Assembly (NCBI RefSeq): GCF_014164775.1
Contig: NZ_JACJGB010000004.1
Location: forward strand, 124,001 to 188,000
Direction: 5' to 3'
Source of the DNA: Tessaracoccus sp. MC1679
Lineage (GTDB): Bacteria; Actinomycetota; Actinomycetes; Propionibacteriales; Propionibacteriaceae
DNA: 64,000 bases
Shown: piece after piece, positions 43,532 through 55,232 of the stretch
Layout of the letters: the number at the start of each line of letters is the position of its first letter
Numbering within the stretch: position 1 is the stretch's first letter
Notes under the pieces: generated by a model
What the model was told of the DNA's origin: nothing
Databases searched by the model: none
Seen by the model: only the letters and a program-made list of their open reading frames with translations
Translations under genes and position numbers: made by a program

Positions 43532-44235
43532 CTCGGCTCGCGCCTCTTCACCATCGCTATCACCCGGTAGGTCACCGGCAGGAAGAGCGCCTCCACCAGC
43601 ACCTTGTAGAGGTAGCCCACCGCGATGTAGTTGAGCAGGGTGGCGCCGCTCACCACCCCGGCGAACGCGACCACGCAGAAGATGACCGTGTCGGCCGCCT
43701 CTCCCACCACTGTGGAGCCCAGCAGCCGGGCCCACAACGATCCGTCGTGGGAGCGGCGCTTCATGGCCACCAGGACCCAGGCGTTGAGGAACTGGCCGGC
43801 CAGGTACCCCAGCAGGCTCGCCGCGACGATGCGCGGCACGAACCCCAGCACCGCGGTGAAGGCCTCCTGGTTGGGCCACTCGGCGGCCGCGGGTGCGGCG
43901 CCCACCGCGAGGAACGTGACCGACGCCAGTATCGACACCGCGAAACCGAGGACGATGGCCCGCCGGGCGCCCTTCAGGCCGTAGACCTCGGCGAGGACGT
44001 CGCCCAGGACGTAGGTGAGGGGGAAGAGGAACGCGCCGCCGTCCGTGATGAGGGGCAGCACCGGGATCCCGAACGGGGTCCACTCCGGTCCGAACTGGAT
44101 CAGCTTGACCGCCGAGACGTTGCTGATCAGCAGCAGCGCCACAAACAGGGCCACGACAACGTCAAACACCCCGCGAGGACGCTCGGCGAACCTCACGTCG
44201 GCTCCGGATGGTGGGGCGTCCTGGGTCTGATGCAC
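43513..44235 (-). CDS. Queuosine precursor transporter (YhhQ/DUF165)
   Basis: A 240-residue membrane protein with about six helices and the YhhQ family pattern (VVVALFVALLLISNVSAVKL, GGAFLFPLTYVLGDVLAEVYG, SLLGYLAGQFLNAWV). It imports preQ0, preQ1 or queuine. Facing tgt, it suggests a salvage-only route. ATG 44235 was taken as the start; no strong ribosome site is evident. Confidence 0.87.
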   Translation of the reverse strand: MHQTQDAPPSGADVRFAERPRGVFDVVVALFVALLLISNVSAVKLIQFGPEWTPFGIPVLPLITDGGAFLFPLTYVLGDVLAEVYGLKGARRAIVLGFAVSILASVTFLAVGAAPAAAEWPNQEAFTAVLGFVPRIVAASLLGYLAGQFLNAWVLVAMKRRSHDGSLWARLLGSTVVGEAADTVIFCVVAFAGVVSGATLLNYIAVGYLYKVLVEALFLPVTYRVIAMVKRREPSYGRLA

Positions 44236-44353
44236 CGCCGCATTATACGCCGCTGGTGCCGTTGCTCTGGAGCCTTCAGCGAGGTCCAGGCGAGTTCCCC
44301 GGGAGCCTGCGCGTTACGCCGCGGGGGGACCCGCAGGGTGGCAAGATTCATTT

Positions 44354-44788
44354 ATGGACGACATTGCAATGGAGTACATGCCCGACGAGTCCGAGCAGCT
44401 CGACCAGTTGCAGCCCGCCGATTCGTTGATTGACCGCGGGGTAGAGGACGTCCTGGACGAGGGCTACGTCACCCCGGAGAAGTGGTCTCCAGCGCAGGGC
44501 TTCGGGAACACACCTGAGGAGATGCACCGCGGTGAGACCCTCGAGATGCGGATGAAGCAGGAGGAGCCAGAGCCTGCCCCAGCCGAAGACGACTGGAACC
44601 CCACCCGCGAGCCCCGCGAGGTTGGCGCAGCCCGGGCAGGTCGCCTGATGGCGGTACAGGCCGGAGGCGGTACTGAGCACACGCTGGGCGTGGACGTCGG
44701 ATTCGGGGGCGGCGCCGCCAGCGCGGAGGAGGCGGCGATGCACATCATCTCGGAGGACGAGGACGACCTCTCGCTCCTGGAGCGCTGA
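44354..44788 (+). CDS. DUF5709 family acidic protein
   Basis: This 144-residue, strongly acidic soluble protein has the family core LIDRGVEDVLDEGYVTPEKW and GETLEMRMKQEEPEP, with DVGFGGGAASAEEAAMHII near the C-terminus. It is conserved in actinobacteria without known function. The ATG lies six bases after CAAGAT, a possible leaderless start. Confidence 0.8.
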   Translation: MDDIAMEYMPDESEQLDQLQPADSLIDRGVEDVLDEGYVTPEKWSPAQGFGNTPEEMHRGETLEMRMKQEEPEPAPAEDDWNPTREPREVGAARAGRLMAVQAGGGTEHTLGVDVGFGGGAASAEEAAMHIISEDEDDLSLLER

Positions 44789-45008
44789 AGTATCCGACGG
44801 CGCGCCCAGGGAAACCACTGAGCAATCATGTCCTGGCTGCGGTGTACCGGATCGGGCGATCTGGCACCCCTCCATCTGGATATGGACGTCAAGTACACGC
44901 ACCAGCTGTAGTGGCACCATCTCATCCCGCCCGGCACGTCCTCACCGAGAACAGCATTGATCAGTGGTTCCCTAGACTGAAGGCTGTTCGGCGGGACACG
45001 CCGATCGC

Positions 45009-46028
45009 ATGTCAGACAAGGATCACGCCCTGAACACGCACTCGTTGGACCAGCAGCACGCCATCCGCACCGTGTCGGTTCCCCCCTCGATTGACCTGGT
45101 CAATCTACTGGGCCCCCGCGACGACTTCCTCCGCATCCTCGAGGACGAGCTCGACGCGGACCTGCACGTCCGCGGAACTCAGATCACCCTGTCCGGCCCG
45201 TCCAACGAAGTCGCCAAGGCCGCCGAGGTGATCACCGAACTGGTCACCATTCTCCGCACGGGGCAGGGACTCACCGCTGAGACCGTGGAGCGGGTCATCC
45301 AGATGGCCGACGACCCCCACGCGCTGGCCGCGGAGATCCTCACCCAGAACATCGTGTCCTCGCGAGGCAAGACGGTCCGGCCGAAGACGCTCAACCAGAA
45401 GCGCTACGTCGACGCGATCGACCGACACACCGTCGTCTTCGGTATCGGGCCCGCGGGCACGGGGAAGACGTACCTGGCCATGGCTAAGGCCGTCCAGGCG
45501 CTGCAGGCCAAGGAAGTGAGCCGGATCATCCTGACCCGGCCGGCGATCGAGGCGGGGGAGCGCCTCGGATTCCTGCCCGGCACCCTCAACGACAAGATCG
45601 ACCCCTATCTGCGGCCGCTCTACGACGCGCTTCACGACATGGTCGACGCCGACTCGGTGCCGAAGCTGCTCACCTCGGGCACCGTCGAGGTGGCGCCGCT
45701 CGCCTACATGCGCGGCCGCACCCTCAACGACGCCTTCATCATTCTTGACGAGGCGCAGAACACGTCCATGGAACAGATGAAGATGTTCCTCACCAGGCTC
45801 GGCTTCGGGTCCAAGGTGGTGGTGACGGGCGACATCACCCAGATCGACCTCTCGGGGGGCGTGAAGAGCGGTCTGCGCGGGGTGATGCAGGTGCTCGACG
45901 GCGTCGACGACATCGAGTTCTGCACACTGACCAGCCGCGACGTCGTGCGCCACAAGCTGGTGGGCAAGATCGTGGCCGCCTACGATCAGTTCGAGAGTCT
46001 GTCCGCGGAGAACCGGGGTGCCAAGTGA
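45009..46028 (+). CDS. PhoH-like ATPase
   Basis: A 339-residue protein with an N-terminal KH-like region and the PhoH ATPase domain: Walker [14 protein letters not shown], the [18 protein letters not shown] stretch and Walker [21 protein letters not shown]. It is coupled with ybeY and upstream of era, so RNA or ribosome metabolism is the likely area. ATG start. Confidence 0.92.
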   Translation: MSDKDHALNTHSLDQQHAIRTVSVPPSIDLVNLLGPRDDFLRILEDELDADLHVRGTQITLSGPSNEVAKAAEVITELVTILRTGQGLTAETVERVIQMADDPHALAAEILTQNIVSSRGKTVRPKTLNQKRYVDAIDRHTVVFGIGPAGTGKTYLAMAKAVQALQAKEVSRIILTRPAIEAGERLGFLPGTLNDKIDPYLRPLYDALHDMVDADSVPKLLTSGTVEVAPLAYMRGRTLNDAFIILDEAQNTSMEQMKMFLTRLGFGSKVVVTGDITQIDLSGGVKSGLRGVMQVLDGVDDIEFCTLTSRDVVRHKLVGKIVAAYDQFESLSAENRGAK

Positions 46029-46483
46029 TCGATCTCAACAACGAGTCCGGCGTCGAGGCCGATGAGCTGGGGCTCATCGAGCTGGCACGCTTCGCGCTGG
46101 ACAAGCTGCGGATCCACCCCCAGGCCGAGTTGTCGATCCTCCTCGTCGACGAGACCACCATGGCGGACTACCACGAGCGGTTCATGGACCTGCCCGGCCC
46201 CACCGATGTGATGAGCTTCCCCATGGACGAGCTGCGGGCACCCGAGGACGACGAGGAGCCGCCGATGGGCCTGCTCGGCGACATCGTGCTCTGCCCCCAG
46301 GTGACGGCCCGTCAGGCGCCGGACAACGGGCGCAGCGTCGACGGTGAGGCCGAGTACCTGCTGATCCACGGCCTGCTGCATCTGCTCGGCCACGACCACG
46401 CCGAGCCGGAGGAGAAGGCCCTCATGTTCGGACTCAACGACAGGATCATCGCAGCGTGGGATCAGGCCCGCGGTCGCAGCTGA
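46025..46483 (+). CDS. ybeY: Endoribonuclease YbeY
   Basis: A 152-residue metalloprotein with the zinc motif HGLLHLLGHDHAEPEE near the C-terminus and DVMSFPMDE earlier. It acts in 16S rRNA 3'-end maturation and ribosome quality control. GTG at 46025 overlaps the PhoH stop. Confidence 0.94.
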   Translation: MIDLNNESGVEADELGLIELARFALDKLRIHPQAELSILLVDETTMADYHERFMDLPGPTDVMSFPMDELRAPEDDEEPPMGLLGDIVLCPQVTARQAPDNGRSVDGEAEYLLIHGLLHLLGHDHAEPEEKALMFGLNDRIIAAWDQARGRS

Positions 46484-47709
46484 GGCGCAGCCTCGGCCTG
46501 ACCGACGCCATCGCGATCGGTGTGGCATCCATGGTGGGGGCGGGGGTCTTCGCGGTGTGGGCTCCAGCGGCGCGCGCCGCAGGCGGCGCCCTGCTCCTCG
46601 GGCTTGTGCTCGCGGCCGTGGTGGCGTGGCTCAACGCGACGTCCTCGGCTCAGTTGGCTGCGCAGTACCCGTCAGCCGGCGGCACCTACCTGTACGGGCG
46701 TGAGCGGCTGGGGGAGTGGCCCGGCTTCCTGGCCGGGTGGAGCTTCGTGGTCGGCAAGACGGCGTCGGTAGCGGCGATGGCGATGACCATGGCCGCCTAC
46801 CTGGCCCCTGACGTGTGGCGGGTGCCGGTGGCGATCGGAGCTGTGTGGCTGATGGTGGGCGTCAACCTGCTCGGCGTCACCCGGACGGCGAAGGCTGCAC
46901 TGGTGTTGGCCGGGCTCGCCCTCCTCTCGCTCAGCGTGACGTTGGCCCTGGGGTGGGCTGAATCCTCCGGCCCCACCGGGGCCCTGGTCACCCTGCCAAG
47001 TGGGGCCTCCGGCTGGTACGGCGTCCTCCAATCCGCGGGCCTGCTGTTCTTCGCCTTCGCCGGCTACGCCCGGGTGGCGACCATGGGCGAAGAGGTCCGC
47101 GACCCACGCCGCACCATCGGTCGGGCCATCGTCACGGCGCTGCTGATCGTGCTCGTGCTCTACGCCCTCGTCGGGGTGAGCCTGCTGCTGCTCGTGGGCG
47201 ATGAGGCCCTCGCCGCGTCCACGGCACCGCTGGCGCTGCTGGTGGGCGGCCACCCCGTCGCGCTGGCTGCGCTGCAGGTCGGCGCAGTCGCGGCGGTGGG
47301 CGGCGCGCTGCTGGGCCTGTTGTCGGGGATCGGGCGGACGTGGCTGGCGATGTCGCGGGAGGGGGATCTGCCCCGGTTCTTCGACCACACCCATCCCCGC
47401 ACCCTGGTGCCGCACAGGATCGAGCTGACGATCGGCGCGGCGCTGACCGCGATCCTGCTGGTCGCAGACCTGCGCGGAGCCATCGGCTTCTCATCCTTCG
47501 GTGTCCTGCTCTACTACTTCGTCGCCAACGCCGCCGCTTTCACGCAGGCGCCGGCCGAGCGGCGCTATGCCCGGGTCTGGCAGGTCCTCGGCGCGGTGCT
47601 GTGCCTGATTCTGGTGGTGGCGCTGCCGTGGCAGTCGATCGTCGGCGGACTCCTGGTGCTCGGCGCAGGGGCCGCCTGGCGCCTCGTGACCGTGTCCAGG
47701 CTGCGATAG
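46456..47709 (+). CDS. APC-family amino acid permease
   Basis: A 417-residue membrane protein with about eleven or twelve helices. The start LTDAIAIGVASMVGAGVFAV is the APC signature helix 1, with SAGGTYLYGRERLGEWPGFLAGW following. The substrate is unknown. It starts 28 bases inside the end of ybeY (GTG 46456) and interrupts the usual phoH-ybeY-corC-era order. Confidence 0.86.
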   Translation: MGSGPRSQLRRSLGLTDAIAIGVASMVGAGVFAVWAPAARAAGGALLLGLVLAAVVAWLNATSSAQLAAQYPSAGGTYLYGRERLGEWPGFLAGWSFVVGKTASVAAMAMTMAAYLAPDVWRVPVAIGAVWLMVGVNLLGVTRTAKAALVLAGLALLSLSVTLALGWAESSGPTGALVTLPSGASGWYGVLQSAGLLFFAFAGYARVATMGEEVRDPRRTIGRAIVTALLIVLVLYALVGVSLLLLVGDEALAASTAPLALLVGGHPVALAALQVGAVAAVGGALLGLLSGIGRTWLAMSREGDLPRFFDHTHPRTLVPHRIELTIGAALTAILLVADLRGAIGFSSFGVLLYYFVANAAAFTQAPAERRYARVWQVLGAVLCLILVVALPWQSIVGGLLVLGAGAAWRLVTVSRLR

Positions 47710-47756
47710 ACTCGCGGCGCACAGCATCCCCGACCCGAGCGAGTTGAACACCCCAC

Positions 47757-49067
47757 GTGACACAGTCCGAGTGGATAGAACTGGGCATCGCGCTCGCGTG
47801 CGCTCTGGCCGCCTCCATCCTCGCCGCGGTCGAGACGGCGGTGAGTGTCACCACCAAGGCCCGCGCCGAGCGGATGGCGGATCATGATGAGCGTGGGGCC
47901 GAGCGGATCAAGCTGATCGCGCAGGATCCGGCGCCGTCGATCAACGCCGTGATGTTCACCCGGATGACGCTGGAGATCACCTCGATCGTCCTGGCAGGCC
48001 TCGTGGTGTTCACCCAGTTCCAGATGGATTGGCAGCGCGCGCTGGTCACCATCGGCGTGATGCTGGCTGTGTCGTTCATCCTGTGGGGCGTGGCCCCACG
48101 AACCCTGGGCAGGCAGAACCCCGAGCGAACCATGCGGATGTTCGGACCCCTCGTCTCGGGCCTCACCACGCTCTTCGGGCCGATCGCCCAGTTGATGATT
48201 CTCCTCGGCAACGCGCTCACTCCCGGGCGCGGCTACGCCGACGGCCCGTTCGCCACGGAGGCCGAGCTGCGAGACCTCGTCGACATCGCCGAGAAGCAGG
48301 AGCTCATCGAGGCGGGGGAGTCGAAGATGATCCATTCCGTCTTCGAGCTCGGCGACACGCTGGTCAAGGAGGTCATGGTTCCGCGCACGGACGTGGTGTT
48401 CGTCAAGCAGGACACCACCTTGCGCCAGCTGCTGTCGTTGGCGCTGCGCTCCGGGTTCTCCCGGATCCCGGTGGTCGGCACGGACCTCGATGACATCCTC
48501 GGCATCATCTATCTCAAGGACGTGTCCAAGCGCGTCTACGACTTCCCGGACTCCGAGCGCCGGGAGACGGTCGCGGAGCTGATGCGGCCCGCCACCTTCT
48601 GCCCTGACTCAAAACCAGTCAGCAATCTGTTGCGCGACATGCAGCTCAGTCACTCTCACCTGGTTGTGGTCGTCGATGAGTTCGGCGGCACCGCGGGGCT
48701 GGCCACGATCGAGGACATCCTCGAGGAGATCGTCGGCGAGATCGTCGACGAATACGACCTGGACGCCCCGGTCATCGCGGACCTGGGGGAGGGACGCTAC
48801 CGGATCTCGTCGCGGCTTCCCGTCGACGAGCTGGGCGCCCTCTTCGGCGTCGATCTCGACGACGATGACGTGGAGACCGTCGGCGGCCTCATGGCCAAGC
48901 AGCTCAATGTGGTGCCCATCCCCGGCGCCCGCACGGTGGTCGGCGACATCGAGCTGATCGCGGACCGCGCCGTCGGCCGGCGCCACCAGATCGGCACCGT
49001 CCTTGCCCGACGCCTCACCGAGGCGGACCTCACCCCTACTGAGTCCCCGGAAGGCGACGATGACTGA
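47757..49067 (+). CDS. CNNM/CorC-type transporter-associated protein with CBS domains
   Basis: A 436-residue protein with an N-terminal DUF21 membrane region ([20 protein letters not shown] and later helices), a tandem CBS pair ([39 protein letters not shown]), and a C-terminal CorC_HlyC domain. The group is linked to Mg2+/Co2+ homeostasis. GTG start. Confidence 0.9.
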   Translation: MTQSEWIELGIALACALAASILAAVETAVSVTTKARAERMADHDERGAERIKLIAQDPAPSINAVMFTRMTLEITSIVLAGLVVFTQFQMDWQRALVTIGVMLAVSFILWGVAPRTLGRQNPERTMRMFGPLVSGLTTLFGPIAQLMILLGNALTPGRGYADGPFATEAELRDLVDIAEKQELIEAGESKMIHSVFELGDTLVKEVMVPRTDVVFVKQDTTLRQLLSLALRSGFSRIPVVGTDLDDILGIIYLKDVSKRVYDFPDSERRETVAELMRPATFCPDSKPVSNLLRDMQLSHSHLVVVVDEFGGTAGLATIEDILEEIVGEIVDEYDLDAPVIADLGEGRYRISSRLPVDELGALFGVDLDDDDVETVGGLMAKQLNVVPIPGARTVVGDIELIADRAVGRRHQIGTVLARRLTEADLTPTESPEGDDD

Positions 49068-49986
49068 GCCTGTTTACCGATCCGGATTCGCCTGCTTCGT
49101 CGGCCGGCCCAACGCCGGCAAGTCGACGCTGACCAACGCCCTCGTCGGCCAGAAGATCGCCATCGCTTCGAGCAAGCCGCAGACCACCAGGCATGCAGTG
49201 CGCGGGATCGTGACCCGGGACGACGGCCAGCTCATCGTCATCGACACACCTGGCCTGCACCGCCCCCGCACCCTGTTGGGGCAGCGCCTCAACGACCTGG
49301 TCTTCCAGACGTGGGGATCTGTCGACGTGGTGGGCGTCTGCCTGCCGTGCGACCAGCGCATCGGGCCAGGCGACAAGTTCATCATCGGTGAGATCGCCAA
49401 GCTCCCGCGCAGGCCCATCCTGGTGGCTCTGGCCACGAAGACGGACCTGGTGAGTAAGCAACGGCAACTCTCACACCTGGTGGACATCGGTGAGGTGGCC
49501 ACCGAGCTGGGGATCGAATGGTCCGAGGTGATCCCGTGCTCGGCTACCGAAGGCGATCAGATCGATCTCGTCCGAGACTCGCTCGTGGCGCTGCTCCCCG
49601 AAGGTCCGGTCTACTACCCGGACGGCGAGATCACCGACGAGCCCGAGGAGACGCTCATCGCGGAGTTCATCCGCGAGGCCGCGCTGGAAGGGGTGCGCGA
49701 TGAGCTGCCCCACTCGATCGCGGTGATCATCGACGAGATTCTCCCCCGACCCGACAGGCCGGAGGACAAGCCGCTGACCGACATCTTCGCCTCCATCGTG
49801 GTGGAGCGGGACTCGCAGAAGGGCATCATCATCGGCCACAAAGGTGCCCGCCTGCGCGAGATCGGAACTCAGGCGCGCGAACAGATCAACGCTCTGCTCG
49901 GCACGCGCGTCCATCTGAATCTGCACGTCAAGGTACTCAAGGAGTGGCAGCGCGACTCGAAGCACCTCAACCGGCTCGGATTCTGA
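49060..49986 (+). CDS. era: GTPase Era
   Basis: This 308-residue protein has G1 GRPNAGKST, G3 DTPGLHRPR, G4 TKTDLV, and a C-terminal KH domain with IIIGHKGARLREIGTQAREQ. It binds the 16S rRNA 3' end and assists 30S maturation. ATG 49060 overlaps the preceding stop by eight bases. Confidence 0.95.
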   Translation: MTEPVYRSGFACFVGRPNAGKSTLTNALVGQKIAIASSKPQTTRHAVRGIVTRDDGQLIVIDTPGLHRPRTLLGQRLNDLVFQTWGSVDVVGVCLPCDQRIGPGDKFIIGEIAKLPRRPILVALATKTDLVSKQRQLSHLVDIGEVATELGIEWSEVIPCSATEGDQIDLVRDSLVALLPEGPVYYPDGEITDEPEETLIAEFIREAALEGVRDELPHSIAVIIDEILPRPDRPEDKPLTDIFASIVVERDSQKGIIIGHKGARLREIGTQAREQINALLGTRVHLNLHVKVLKEWQRDSKHLNRLGF

Positions 49987-50136
49987 GCACAGCGATCAGC
50001 CATTCTGCGCGTTTGGCCTGTTAACGGTAACTATTTGATTACGGCGCGGGCGATTCGCGCGCACCCTCGTGGGCGGCTCCTAGTATCACGGGCAACAACC
50101 ATTCCTGGTTGATCGAAAGACAGGAAGGAACCGCAC

Positions 50137-51408
50137 GTGAAGAAGCGTGTCCTCAAGTTCAGCGCGGTGGCCATCGTCAGCGCCCTCACCCTCGCGGCAT
50201 GCGGCGGCGACACCACCCCCTCCTCGACAGGCGACGCCACCTCGGTGGATGCCGGCTCGTTGGAGACCACCATCAAGGTCATGGCCCCGTCCTACTCGGA
50301 CACCTCGAAGGCCGACTGGGATGCAGTCATCGCCGCGTTCAACGAGACCTACCCGGATGTCACCGTCGAGCTCCAGATCGAGGGCTGGGACGGGTTCTCC
50401 GACAAGGTGTCCGCCCGCATCCAGGCCAACGACTACCCCGACATCCTCAACGACAACGCGTTCGCGGCGTCGGCCGAGGCCGGGATCCTCTATCCCATCG
50501 ACGAGGTCATGTCCGCTGAGACCCTCGCCTCCATCGAGCCCTCCCTGCTCGCCAACGGCATGGGCACGGACGGCACCCAGTGGGCTGCGCCGGACATCGC
50601 GACGTCGCGCATGATGGCCTACAACGTGGACATGTTCGAGGCTGCCGGCATCGCCGAGCCGCCCACCACATGGGCGGAGCTCGAAGAGGCGTCGGCGAAG
50701 CTGGTCGCGCTGGGCGGCGACGTCCGCGGCTACGGAATGCCGCTGGGCCGCGAGGAGGCGCAGGTGGAGTCCTCGCTATGGCTCTGGGGCGCCGGTGGCG
50801 ACTGGGCCGACGGCGACGCGTTGAAGGCGGACACCCCTGAGGCCGTCGAGGCCTTCGGCCAGATGAAGAAGATGTTCGAGGCCGGCTACACCCAGGCCAA
50901 CCTCGAGGACAACCGGATCGACGTCGCCGACCTGTTCCAGGCCGGCAAGCTCGGCATGATGATGGCGCATTCGGCGATCGTCTCCGACGCGCAGGCCAAG
51001 GGCATCAACGTCGCCCTCGCCCCGATCCCGGCGAAGGACGGTGGCGACGGCGTGGCGCTCGGCGTGACCGACTTCATCGTCGCTTTCGACAACGGCGACG
51101 AGGACCGCAAGGCGGCCACCGCGGCCTTCCTCGACGTGTTGTACTCCGACGAGCTCTACGAGGGGTGGTACAAGGGCACAGGCCTGCTGCCTGTGACCAC
51201 CTCGATGATCGAGAAGGGGCAGGCGGAGTCCGACGAGATCGGCGCCGCGTTCCTCGAGGCCCTGTCCATCGTTCAGTTCCTGCCTGTCGGCAACCCCACG
51301 TGGGATGCTCTCCAGACCGCGCTCCAGGGCTCGGCCTACAAGGTGGGCACCGGCGATCCGGCTGAGGTTCTCGGCGAGATCCAGGCACAGGTCGACGCCC
51401 AGGCCTGA
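50137..51408 (+). CDS. CUT1 sugar ABC transporter substrate-binding lipoprotein
   Basis: A 423-residue lipoprotein with signal MKKRVLKFSAVAIVSALTLAAC (GTG start) and an extracellular solute-binding family 1 domain: EVMAPSYSD-like start as IKVMAPSYSDTSKADWDAVI, DYPDILNDNAFAASAEAGIL and PPTTWAELEEASAKL. It should bind an oligosaccharide or polyol. It is first in a three-gene operon and is followed by a strong hairpin. Confidence 0.87.
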   Translation: MKKRVLKFSAVAIVSALTLAACGGDTTPSSTGDATSVDAGSLETTIKVMAPSYSDTSKADWDAVIAAFNETYPDVTVELQIEGWDGFSDKVSARIQANDYPDILNDNAFAASAEAGILYPIDEVMSAETLASIEPSLLANGMGTDGTQWAAPDIATSRMMAYNVDMFEAAGIAEPPTTWAELEEASAKLVALGGDVRGYGMPLGREEAQVESSLWLWGAGGDWADGDALKADTPEAVEAFGQMKKMFEAGYTQANLEDNRIDVADLFQAGKLGMMMAHSAIVSDAQAKGINVALAPIPAKDGGDGVALGVTDFIVAFDNGDEDRKAATAAFLDVLYSDELYEGWYKGTGLLPVTTSMIEKGQAESDEIGAAFLEALSIVQFLPVGNPTWDALQTALQGSAYKVGTGDPAEVLGEIQAQVDAQA

Positions 51409-51419
51409 CCACACGCAGG

Positions 51420-51452
51420 ACGGGGTGGCATCGTGATCCGGTGCCGCCCCGT
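51420..51452 (+). promoter_or_regulatory. Intercistronic hairpin after the binding-protein gene
   Basis: ACGGGGTGGCA and TGCCGCCCCGT form an 11-base stem with one G-U pair around an 11-base loop in the 73-base gap. Such structures usually protect or partly terminate the message so that the binding protein is made in excess over the permeases. Confidence 0.65.
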
Positions 51453-51481
51453 TCCCATGGCCCCACCCAGGAGGAACTGAA

Positions 51482-52438
51482 GTGTCATTGACCGCCACGC
51501 CCACGAGCGTGCCCACGAGCACGCGTCGTCGGTCGAAGAACTCCGGTCTCAGGGCGACCCTCACGTCCCTTCCCTGGCTGCTCCCCACCGTCGTCCTGAT
51601 CGCGGGCGTGGTCCTCTTCCCCGCGGCGCTCATGATCTACACGTCGTTCTTCAAGTTCAACAACCGCGGCATCAAGCGCAGCCCTGATCCGATCGGCCTC
51701 GACAACTACATCGGTCCCGCTGGGGCATTGACGTTCCCGGGCGTGCCGGTGGAGCGGATTCTCCTCAACACCGTCGTGTGGGTCGTCGTGGTCGTCGCAG
51801 TCACCGTCGTGCTCTCCCTGCTCCTTGCCCAGTTCCTCAACATCGAGTTTCGTGGCCGCAAGGCGCTGCGGCTGTTCATCATCCTCCCGTGGGCCTGTTC
51901 CGTGGTCATGACCGCGACAGTCTTCCGTTACGGACTTCAGGAGAACGTGGGCCTGTTCAACCGGCTCATGGTGGACACCGGCATCATCGAGACGGCCCGG
52001 GCCTGGACGAAGGACCCCACCAGCGCCTTCTGGGTCGCGGTGTTCGTGGCCATCTACGTGTCCCTCCCTTTCACGACCTACACGATCCTGGCCGGCCTCC
52101 AGGCCATCCCCGACGACGTGCTCGAGGCCGCGCACATGGACGGGACCAACAAGCTGCAGCGCTACGGGTTCATCGTGCTGCCCCTGCTGAGGCCCGCCAT
52201 CGCGGTGGCGGCGCTGATCAACATCATCAACGTGTTCAACTCGCTGCCCATCCTTCGCCTGCTGCAGGAAACCCCCGGCTTCCATACCGGGCACATCACC
52301 ACGACGCTCATGTTCGAGTACCAGCGCGCGCTCGGTCCAGGGGTGTCGTCGGCGCTGTCGGTGCTGAACTTCGTGTTCTGCCTCGTCATCATCGCCATCT
52401 ACCTGATCGTCGTGCAGCCCACGAAGGAGGTGGCCTGA
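51482..52438 (+). CDS. CUT1 sugar ABC transporter permease (MalF type)
   Basis: A 318-residue protein with six helices and the EAA loop EAAHMDGTNKLQRYGFIVLPLL. N-terminal cytoplasmic region with basic residues precedes WLLPTVVLIAGVVLFPAALM. GTG start with an AGGAGG site. It pairs with the next permease. Confidence 0.88.
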   Translation: MSLTATPTSVPTSTRRRSKNSGLRATLTSLPWLLPTVVLIAGVVLFPAALMIYTSFFKFNNRGIKRSPDPIGLDNYIGPAGALTFPGVPVERILLNTVVWVVVVVAVTVVLSLLLAQFLNIEFRGRKALRLFIILPWACSVVMTATVFRYGLQENVGLFNRLMVDTGIIETARAWTKDPTSAFWVAVFVAIYVSLPFTTYTILAGLQAIPDDVLEAAHMDGTNKLQRYGFIVLPLLRPAIAVAALINIINVFNSLPILRLLQETPGFHTGHITTTLMFEYQRALGPGVSSALSVLNFVFCLVIIAIYLIVVQPTKEVA

Positions 52439-52441
52439 GCC

Positions 52442-53308
52442 ATGGCCAACGTGAGAGAGCAACGCGCCGTCCGGGGCGGCATCAACAAGCCGCCAAGCCC
52501 CTGGTTCATCGCCGCCGGGTCACTGGTCATCGTGGCCTTCTTCGGCTTCCCCTACGCGCTGATGTTCATCAGCTCCCTGAAGACCCGCCTCGAGATCACC
52601 AACATCCCCCCTGACTACTTTCCGGCCACGCCACGCTGGGACAACTACCTCACCGTATGGGCCTCAGAGGTGGACCCGGCCTCATCGCTGCTGGCCACCG
52701 CGGTGATCTCGCTGGGCGCCACCCTGCTGGTGCTTCTGGTGGCCACCCCGGCCGCGTACTACGTGGCCCGGTTCCGGTTCCCGGGTCGCATGGTCTTCCT
52801 CCTCCTGGTGCTCTGCACCCAGATGCTGCAGCCGACGGTGCTGGCGGTGGGCCTGTTCCAGCAGTTCAAGGGGTGGCAGAGCTACGCGGTGTGGGCCGCG
52901 CTGATCCTCATCAACGCCGCCTTCAACCTGTCCTTCGCGATCTGGATCATGCAGGCGTTCTTCGCCTCGGTCCCGAAGGAGATCGACGAGGCCGCTCTGA
53001 TCGACGGGCTTGGCCGCCTGCAGACGATGTTCCGCATCTCGCTTCCGCTCGTCTGGCCGGGCATCGTCACGGCGATCGTGTTCGTGTTCGTCAATACCTG
53101 GAACGAGTTCTCGGCCGCTTTCATCCTCGTCCAGCAGACGAACCTGCAGCCGCTGACGGTGTCGATGCCGCGGTTCCTGGGGCTCTACATCAAGGACTGG
53201 CAGTACCTGTTCACGGTGGCCATGATCGCGATCGTCCCGGTGGTGATTCTCTTCAGCTTCATCGAGAGGCGGCTCATCGGTGGACTCACGGCAGGTTCCG
53301 TCAAGTAG
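52442..53308 (+). CDS. CUT1 sugar ABC transporter permease (MalG type)
   Basis: A 288-residue protein with six helices and the EAA loop EAALIDGLGRLQTMFRISLPLV. ATG start three bases after the previous stop. No ATPase gene follows; transporters of this class often share a distant MsiK/UgpC-type ATPase. Confidence 0.88.
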   Translation: MANVREQRAVRGGINKPPSPWFIAAGSLVIVAFFGFPYALMFISSLKTRLEITNIPPDYFPATPRWDNYLTVWASEVDPASSLLATAVISLGATLLVLLVATPAAYYVARFRFPGRMVFLLLVLCTQMLQPTVLAVGLFQQFKGWQSYAVWAALILINAAFNLSFAIWIMQAFFASVPKEIDEAALIDGLGRLQTMFRISLPLVWPGIVTAIVFVFVNTWNEFSAAFILVQQTNLQPLTVSMPRFLGLYIKDWQYLFTVAMIAIVPVVILFSFIERRLIGGLTAGSVK

Positions 53309-53330
53309 TGGCAAGCTTCGCCGACGGTGC

Positions 53331-55221
<1,891 letters not shown>

Positions 55222-55232
55222 TCGGCGAGGGT

